Shown: in pieces, positions 50,944 through 64,000 of the stretch
Position numbering within the stretch: position 1 is the first letter of the stretch
How the letters are laid out: each line of letters begins with the position of its first letter
Assembly: GCA_029582165.1 (NCBI GenBank)
Contig: CM055879.1
Span: 34,638,330-34,702,329 of the forward strand
DNA from: Portulaca oleracea
Lineage: Eukaryota > Streptophyta > Magnoliopsida > Caryophyllales > Portulacaceae
Length of the DNA stretch: 64,000 nt
Reading direction: 5' to 3'
Notes under the pieces: model-generated
Seen by the model: the letters and a program-made list of their open reading frames with translations, nothing else
What the model was told of the DNA's origin: nothing
Databases searched by the model: none
Made by a program: the position numbers and the translations under genes

Positions 50944-51201
50944 GACCCCATTCTTTTATGCAGTAGGTTGCAATGCAATACCCCACCACACTCTTTAATT
51001 TTTCACCACACTTCACTACAATCATTACTAATATATTTTTTCATTTTTCTCTCTCCTTACTTTTTTTCCTTTACTTTTCACATTCTCTTTCTTAACCTAT
51101 TTCATCTATGACAACTTTTACCACAACTCACCGTACCTTTTCAAATTCCACCATACCGCGCCATTACCACACCACAACCAATCGTAGAAAAGAACGGGGC
51201 C
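50944..51201. mobile_element. Tourist-like MITE, copy 7
   Basis: GACCCCATTCTTTTATGCAG at the left and CGTAGAAAAGAACGGGGCC at the right. The flanks CAT and TAT are a decayed 3-bp duplication. It starts 16 bp after the Stowaway copy and ends about 290 bp upstream of the ADHL-C start codon, so it may sit in its promoter. Confidence 0.75.
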
Positions 51202-51492
51202 TATATTATAGAAGTATGGCGTTTTATTAAATGAGTTGTGTGATAAGTCAATTACTATATTGAATGGAAAGGAATTAAATGACATAAGAAGGCAGATTTA
51301 ATTAAAACAGAGTGGCATAGATACTAGATACCATACAATATAGCTACTACTATTAATTAAAACTTGAATTTTAGAGATGGACCCACACCCTCCCTCCCTT
51401 TATTAATAGTGAAGTAGTTATATATGTGAAGCAACATTTTTGTAGGAAAAGAAAAGAAAAGAAGCAACGCCTAATTCTGATTAGTCATTACC

Positions 51493-57545
<6,053 letters not shown>

Positions 57546-59730
57546 ATGACCTCTCCTCGATCATCAAATCGGCAACGCTTTGTATTTTACTTAATGATTC
57601 AAATGAGAAGTGTACACTTGAACTTGAAATAACTACCATCAAATCCTGCAACTGTGTTCATATGTAAATTAACGTTTTCATTACCAATCTATCTTGCTTA
57701 TGAAATAGGGTGCCTTTTTTACTGGTTTCTATCTGGATTGAGCTCATCACCCTAGATGAAATAGGATCCAAACTGTTGTAGCAATGTGTTGGGTTTATGG
57801 CCCAAACTTTTATGTACACAAGCTTCTAAGTTTCTTAATAACAACCCATTATATGGCATATATTGGGGTTTTACCATGTACAGTCACTACTCACTACCAA
57901 GACTCCAATCATGATCTCACATCCCATGAGATCTTGACATCTTGTTGTTGCCTTATTGGACTCCAACTACAAGTGCAAATGCGCAATTACGTAATTTAGG
58001 GTTATTGGCCTCAAGAGATGACTCATGAAATAAATGGACCATAAGAGCATTCGTTGTGATGAATATGAGTTATACTTACCGGATGAAGTAGAAGCAGTAT
58101 GACCCACAAGGAGATGTAGAATTAGATTCTTTATATTAGTTTGCTTTTTAATTGTGAGCATTAACTTGGTTAAAATATTAGAAAAAAGATGTACTTCTCA
58201 CATTTAATAATTTAAATACACTACAAATAAAATAAAAAAGTATGTCGAGAATCTCATTTTTGTCCTCGCACTGACCATGAGTCCTTTAAAAAAATCTAAG
58301 GATAAATAAGATTTTGCACCAAAACCAATAAAACTCAACAGAAAATGGTGATGATGTTTTTGGTGGTGGTAAGGATGGTTGATATAGAGAGACAGCGATG
58401 TAATAATAAAAAAGAGGAGAAAAATTTAGGTAGCTACATATATAATATAAGTAGGAGTATGATTCTAAAATGACAGGAAATATGAAAAAGATTTGGTTAG
58501 AATTGCAAATAATTTGGAGGGACTTGATTAAAAAATAATTAATGATAAAGACAAGATTATCTTGTTAGTTGTCTATTTTGCCTGAATCCTACAAACACGT
58601 ATAGGATACGGCACAGATAATATGACATGAAGGAAGTAGTTAATTGGAGAGTCTTTATGAAAAAGATTAAGGATAAAGATAAAGATTATCTTGTTTAGTG
58701 TTTGTTATGCCTAAATGCTACATAAACTTACAGGAAACCTACTTAAATTGTCACTTGTCGCAATCCGATGTTCTAGTGTTCCACCTTGATCTGGATGTTT
58801 CGGCAATTCGGCTAGCTTCTAGTTTCTTCAATTCTAGCCCTCTTTTTCGATCTTTTGTCATGATTGCCCTTTACATTCTCAAATTCATAAGCCTGGAAAT
58901 CATGGCTTTAACTGAAATTCAAGTGAAAGAAACCCTAAATTTTAGGGCAAGAAATCTATGCCATTGGCTCTTTGTTAACATAATCTTATTTTCATATTGG
59001 GTTAATGGAATCTAATAATACAAATTTTATGGATAATAATTTTCAATGAATCCATATTAGAAAATCATTTCTGTCATGCTCAACTTTTCAATATATCTTT
59101 TCTAGTAAGAATGAATATAGTAATAATTACCATTAGGCGCTACGGAAGAAATATCACCAAACTGACAGCTAACTTTATTTTTCTGAAATAAATTGTTTTT
59201 GTTTCATCATTTAGCTTTAGTTTAAGAAATCCCAAATGTAAAAGTAGATTGAATTTCTTATTATTTTTGACAACCAAACAGAATATTAACTTAATTATAA
59301 ATATAATATAAAACTGTATCGACATGTACTAATTAAAATATTAATCACAGATACTTATAAATGAACTAGAAAAAGCAAGTCCAAACTAAAAGCAAAGAAT
59401 GATACAACGGAGCATATATAACCAATCAACTTACATATATAGTGCATTATGGATTCCAAACCTTTCTTTACAAGGAAGAAATTAAAAAAATAAAAACTAA
59501 AGAAAGGCCAACAACAAACTTAACAACATACATAATTAGCACCAAAGTGCACTTACATATATTCGATCCACTCCCATGAAAAATCTCACCACAAGAAGAA
59601 ACCCATAATACCCTTAAATTACAACCCACAGATCATAAAAGCAATATTTCATAAGCAAGATAAAGCAAAGTTCCTACCTTATTAAGCAGTACAAATTAAA
59701 GCAGTACCAATAATAATAATTATAAAATAA
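57546..59730. other. Intergenic region between ADHL-C and the dehydrin
   Basis: The first part is the ADHL-C 3' untranslated region. At 57786 a sequence starts TGTTGGGTTTATGGCCCAAA, the same first 20 bases as the LTR at 49324 on the other strand, but no matching end was found. The open frame at 58698-59015 has no family motif. The dehydrin 3' untranslated region lies just below 59731. Confidence 0.45.
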
Positions 59731-60951
59731 TTAAGCTGAAGGAGTGGTTTCACAGTCCTTTTTGTGGTCAACATGATCCTTCTTTTCCTCCTCAGGAGCC
59801 TTTGGGTGGAAGCCAGGGATCTTCTCCTTGATCTTCTCCAAGAACCCCTTCTTCTCCTGCCCCTCCACATCAGCTGCCACGCTGGCAGGAGCAGGGGCGG
59901 GGGCGGGGGCCACGTCGTGGTGGTCGCCCTCGGGCTTCTTGTGCTGACCTGGCAGCTTGTCCTTGATCTTGTCAAGCAAGCCCTGCTTCTTGTCCCCCTC
60001 CTCGTGGTGCTGAGGTGGCGCCGGGGCAGGGTGAGATGGCTCCGAGTAGACCACCTCTTCCACGTGGATCTTTTCAATTGGGACGTTGGTGTCTTCTTGA
60101 TGATGACCATGATGATCATCCTTTTTGTTGTCCTCCTCTTTGTGACCTGGAAGCTTCTCCTTGAGCTTCTCCTTCAAGCTCTTCTTCTGTTCCTTCTTTT
60201 CCTTCCTCCTCCTCTTCTTCTCTTCATCATCTCCTTCCTCATCCGACTGTATATTCATTCAAATACAGTTAATTAGTCAGAAAACCCCATCAACTTTCCA
60301 AGTGATTCCCCTTTTTTTTCATAGAGTGATGATATCCGTCTTAAATCAAGACACTGCTTAAATATTTTTTTTTATGAAATTAATACTTATTATCATTTTT
60401 AACCCTAATTTTCAGTTACTATTAATTATCAACTATAAGAAACTTAGAATATATTGGCTACGTCAACAATTAAAATTGATACTCTAACGTATGAACCTCA
60501 TCCGTTAGACATATTTTAAACGTCATTTCATAAATTTTGAAAAATATAGATAATAATGTGATTTTATACCATTTATAAGCAGATTTTATACAAAATATAA
60601 TATGAATGAGATGTAATTTTTGTTGATAATCCATAGATGGAACCTTCTAAAACATGTATGCATGATATATATGGATCATTAGCGAGGATAGAAACATGGA
60701 AGGAAAGAACTTACGGAAGAGGAGTCAGAGGAGTCGGAATGGTGGTGAAGCTTGTCAAGAAGGCTGCCATGCTTGTTGTCGTCCTCCTTGGAAACCTCGA
60801 TCTTCTGGTGGAACTCGGCGGCGATGACCTCATCTTGATCCTTCTTCTCGCCATCTTCGTTGTGCTTCTTCTTGATGAAATCAAAGCATCCACGGTCAGT
60901 GCTTTCAACGTTGGCATTGGCATTGCCACCCTGGTGTTCATGATCCGCCAT
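59731..60951 (-). CDS. Acidic F-S-K3 dehydrin (COR47/ERD10 type)
   Basis: Hydrophilic, disordered LEA group 2 protein that protects membranes and enzymes during drought, cold or salt stress; usually cytosolic and nuclear. Two exons, 60951-60715 and 60246-59731, joined by a 468-bp intron, give 250 residues. The F-segment is at 19-29 (DRGCFDFIKKK). The serine tract at 72-80 (SDSSDSSSS), followed by acidic DEEGDDEE, is split by the intron, the usual place in SKn dehydrins. A lysine-rich KKRRRKEKKEQKK follows. Three K-segments are at about 100-114 (KKSLKEKLKEKLPGH), 165-180 (QGLLDKIKDKLPGQ) and 211-225 (KKGFLEKIKEKIPGF). A His-rich patch (DDHHGHHQED) may bind metals, and an APAPAPAPAS linker precedes the last K-segment. 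There is no Y-segment. Confidence 0.96.
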
Positions 60952-61068
60952 TTCAGAATCAACTAAGGAAAGCTAGCTTGCTTGATCTTCTGTAGTTTGA
61001 TTGGATTGAGAGTACTAAAGTAGTGATTCTCTTTGTTTTTGCTTTGCTTTGGTGATGACAAAGGGGGG

Positions 61069-61075
61069 TTTTATA
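61069..61075 (-). promoter_or_regulatory. TATA box of the dehydrin gene
   Basis: TATAAAA on the minus strand, about 118 bp upstream of the ATG, within GCGTTATAAAACCCC. Confidence 0.75.
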
Positions 61076-61214
61076 ACGCAAAGGGTGGCAACCTTAACGC
61101 GGGTTGGACACGAGCGACGTACCTTATCACTTAATTTTTAATCCTTTTTCCGCGGTTTAGACGTTGGGTTGGAGTACTTTTTTTGTGTTAAAAAAAGAGG
61201 TAACGGCCGCTGTA

Positions 61215-61223
61215 ACCGACGTC
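61215..61223. promoter_or_regulatory. DRE/CRT core overlapping an ACGT element
   Basis: ACCGAC (61215-61220) is the core bound by CBF/DREB factors, and it overlaps GACGTC (61218-61223), an ACGT core of the type bound by bZIP factors. Both lie about 140-155 bp upstream of the TATA box, a layout fitting cold/drought and ABA control. Activity is inferred from motif and gene class only. Confidence 0.55.
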
Positions 61224-61438
61224 CTCAGGTGGCACAAAAACTTGAACGGTACGGCTGTCTTTTTTGCCAAAATTCACGCGCTATCCAAGGTATTACGTCC
61301 TACTAAAAATTTGCTTAGATTCTGTCCTAAAAGAAATTGCTAAATAAAAACCAATTAACTTGGAGTAGTACGTACTCTCACCTTCACATTTTTCATCTAT
61401 GGCTATGATTCTGTGTATCTGATTAATTGATAGTCTAA

Positions 61439-61660
61439 GTGCCCCATTTTTTTTATGTGACTAGTTGGTTGTGGTTCCATATTACACCACAATTTTTTAT
61501 ATTCCACCACAATCCATCACAACCCACCACAATCTACCAACTCACTTACAATTATTTATATCACAACATTCCACAATCTACCACAACCCACCACAACTTT
61601 TAAATTTCCACTACACCACATCGCAATCAACCGCAACCAGTCGTATAAAAGAATATGACA
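61439..61660. mobile_element. Tourist-like MITE, copy 8
   Basis: 222 bp upstream of the dehydrin. The left end GTGCCCCATTTTTTTTATG and right end TCGTATAAAAGAATATGACA are flanked by TAA (61436-61438, 61661-61663). The interior is rich in CCACAA(C/T)CCACCACAA. Confidence 0.78.
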
Positions 61661-61663
61661 TAA

Positions 61664-63451
61664 GAGTTTTTGATCACCTAGCTATTTTATAGATCTTTTC
61701 AATTTCCACCCTCGATATCCAATGAGTATTCTAATCTACTCACACCTTCTAATAGGGACATCTTCATTTCTCTATGAATATGCCTAAACCATTGCACTCT
61801 TTTATTAGTAATAAGCACTTGAAAATTAAAAGACAGTACATCAATACTTGAAAATTAAGAAACAATATGTAAGACCTTTAATGTCGTCTTCTTTCGATGG
61901 ATATAAAGAAGTTGATTGAAGTTAAAAATTGATGCAATAATAATTTCATTTTTTTTTATTACGATTGATGTCAAAGAGGAATTGCAATTTATTACGTGTA
62001 TTCAGAGTCTATACTCTAAAATTATTTACTCTTATTATTATAATTGTTAACTCTTGTTATTATAATTATTCATTGTAAATATCTAACGACTAGACTCGGC
62101 AATTTCTGACCTGACCCGAACCTGCCCGAAATTTCTGGGTTTTGAACACGATTTTTTCAACTAAACCCAAAGTACACCGAACCCGAAAATTAGCGGGTCA
62201 AACCTGACTCGCCCGTTTGACCCGAAAATTGAACTTTTTAAGTTGAACTTTATTAAAATTTGTGACTTTGCATTGAAAATTTTAACTATTAAACTATAAG
62301 CGCAACTTATTTATTTGTTATTTCTCTTGTTTAAGTTAAAACAGTTACAATAATCTATCATTACTAGAAGATAATCATATTCTATTATGTATATTGTACA
62401 AAAAGTAGTATTTAGAGACCATTTTTGAAAAAGAAAAAATGGAAAAAGGTCGCAATCATAACTTGCCGTTAGGTTGACTAAACCGAAAGTCGCGCCATAT
62501 TTTCGAACTCAAATACATCCGACCCGTATTTACCTGAACCCGTCGATATCTACCGGCCGACCAGCCGCAGCCCCACCGAATTGATAGGTATACCAACGAC
62601 ACATGTTAGTATATTGAAGTTGTAATGCTTGCATTGGGAGTTGGGGCACCCTACATAGAACAATGCACCGCACGCGCCGGGGAGGATAAGTGGTGGAAGG
62701 GAGCAAAAGGCAAAACGGACAAGGTCGAGAGGGACACGGGGTCGAGGAATGGCAATAGACAACCAATAAAAATCTGCCACATAGACATGCAACGTAAGAT
62801 TAGATATAGTGTGCGGGCCCCCGTGAAAATGTCGGTCGCGTTGGGATTTGATAAACCTGGAAAGTCGGTGAGATTGGGTAAGTGAACCCCATCATGATTC
62901 TCCACGTTTTCACACCGTCGGAATCACGGTAGGGGTAGCCACATCGAAATCTATAACTCACTCTAATAAAAAGCAGTTACCAGGTACGGGCCCCCTTATC
63001 TAAGGCCCATTTTCCTTTGCAAAGGCTTTATTGTCCAACGAGATTACTGTCATTCAACGTATTCTTTCAACTTTCCAGTATCATACACTTGGCTCTTGAG
63101 ATGTGGGAAATTTTTTTATTATTTTACTTTAAAAATAAGAGAATTATTTAACTTAAAAAAATGAAGTAATTAGGACTTCACAAATAAGTGATTCAATTTG
63201 ATTTTGGATTGGGCAAAGATATGTTCGGGTTATTATTGGGTCAATCAATTTTTATCAAGGTCAGGTTCGAGTTCGAACTAATTTTTGGTGAGTCTTGTTT
63301 GGGTGAGGTTCTTGCAAATTGGATTCTGGTTCGATTGCGGTCATTCTTATGTGAATCTTAATTGGGTTACTTTTTAGGTTGCGGTTCTGATCGGTTTTCT
63401 GTGGATCCAGATCAAGATTGGGCCTTCCATTCGAGTGTCAGTTCGCTTCAG
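61664..63451. other. Intergenic region, no gene seen
   Basis: Includes a block with CCCGAACC/GACCCGAA words (about 62090-62230 and 62515-62545) that resembles the interior of the hAT-type elements but has no clear ends. A less AT-rich patch follows at about 62530-62960. Its open frames on both strands show no recognisable domain. Confidence 0.4.
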
Positions 63452-63605
63452 CTTGACTCGGCTTCCTTTTTTTGGTTGGGGTTTTGAGTTTCAAGTCAGT
63501 TTTGCCAAGTCTAGAGGTAGGTTTGGTTCGGCTTGGCTTGACTTCCTTTTTTTGGTTAGGGTTTCGAGTTTCAAGTCAGTTTTGCTAAGTCTAGAGTTAG
63601 GTGGA
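63452..63605. repeat. 80-bp tandem duplication
   Basis: Two copies with a period of 80 bp share CTTCCTTTTTTTGGTT and GAGTTTCAAGTCAGTTTTGC. A few substitutions separate them. Confidence 0.85.
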
Positions 63606-64000
63606 AAGTATAATGAAAACTTTAATTAATTTGATAAAAATATTTTTCTTATAAAGTATGAGAATATTTTCTAAGGGTAAACAAGAGGAGGGAATTGTAA
63701 TATATTACTTCATGGAGAATTGACGCGGGGAACCAAATTGTGCTATGATACCAAATGCACCATTTTTTAATCAACGATAATAATCAGTCCCATGCAAAGT
63801 ATTCACCAAATACTCAGTAAGTTGCTTGATGTATGTAATTTGCATATCTACAAATTTGGTACTGTAATGTTGGACATGTAATATAATAGCTTCTAGTCCA
63901 TATAATATGCTTATTCATCGAAATTGGTTGTTTGTAAATTGTGATGAAGACACTGCTCAAGCCCAGCCCACTTATGATCGTTTTGACTTTTGATAAGGGT
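63606..64000. other. AT-rich end of window, nothing recognised
   Basis: No coding exon, RNA gene or repeat identified. Confidence 0.4.

Noticed and set aside
58698..59015. 105-residue open frame between ADHL-C and the dehydrin
   Set aside because: No recognisable domain. The sequence could be an old gene fragment but nothing supports it beyond an open frame.
59764..60276. Long plus-strand open frame opposite the dehydrin
   Set aside because: It is the reverse of a highly biased Lys/Glu/His-rich coding sequence. It yields Leu/Val-rich nonsense with no domain, while the minus strand has clear K-segments.
62530..62905. Overlapping open frames on both strands in a less AT-rich patch
   Set aside because: None shows a conserved motif, splice continuity or codon pattern supporting a gene.

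Overview
The window is nuclear DNA from a flowering plant, most likely a core eudicot. It has spliced GT-AG genes with short exons, an AT-rich background, a plant-type dehydrin, plant class III-like alcohol dehydrogenase paralogues, a Ty1/copia retrotransposon, and many Stowaway, Tourist-like, hAT and Mutator-type elements. I cannot name the species from sequence alone.

Layout. (1) Positions 1661-12770 on the minus strand hold a multi-exon BAG6/Scythe-like gene with an N-terminal ubiquitin-like domain, with a separate 5' untranslated exon. (2) Positions 12970-24600 are repeats, dominated by a copia element (14312-20670) with nearly identical LTRs, a perfect 5-bp target duplication and a dead pol region. 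(3) Positions 24854-57545 on the plus strand hold three complete zinc-type alcohol dehydrogenase-like genes (called ADHL-A, -B and -C here). Each has ten exons with identical intron positions and phases, and the reading frames are open (384, 390 and 381 residues). Their introns and the ~10 kb gap between B and C are full of transposable elements. (4) Positions 59731-60951 on the minus strand hold a two-exon F-S-K3 acidic dehydrin with a TATA box and a DRE/CRT core upstream. (5) The last 3 kb hold repeats and no gene I can support.

The most unusual structure is an 82-nt tRNA-Ser(GCT) gene lying antisense in intron 4 of both ADHL-A and ADHL-B. The two tRNAs are identical although the surrounding intron sequence has diverged, and each has its own oligo-T terminator. 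In ADHL-C the same intron holds two inverted tRNA-derived SINE copies instead. The BAG6-like and ADHL genes being neighbours recalls Arabidopsis At5g42220/At5g42250, as I remember it, which suggests an old syntenic block. The dehydrin is a stress-protection gene with no obvious link to the others.

Exon boundaries were worked out by hand from splice sites, reading-frame continuity and family motifs. One BAG6 exon end could not be resolved. Element classes rest on terminal inverted repeats and target site duplications read directly from the sequence.
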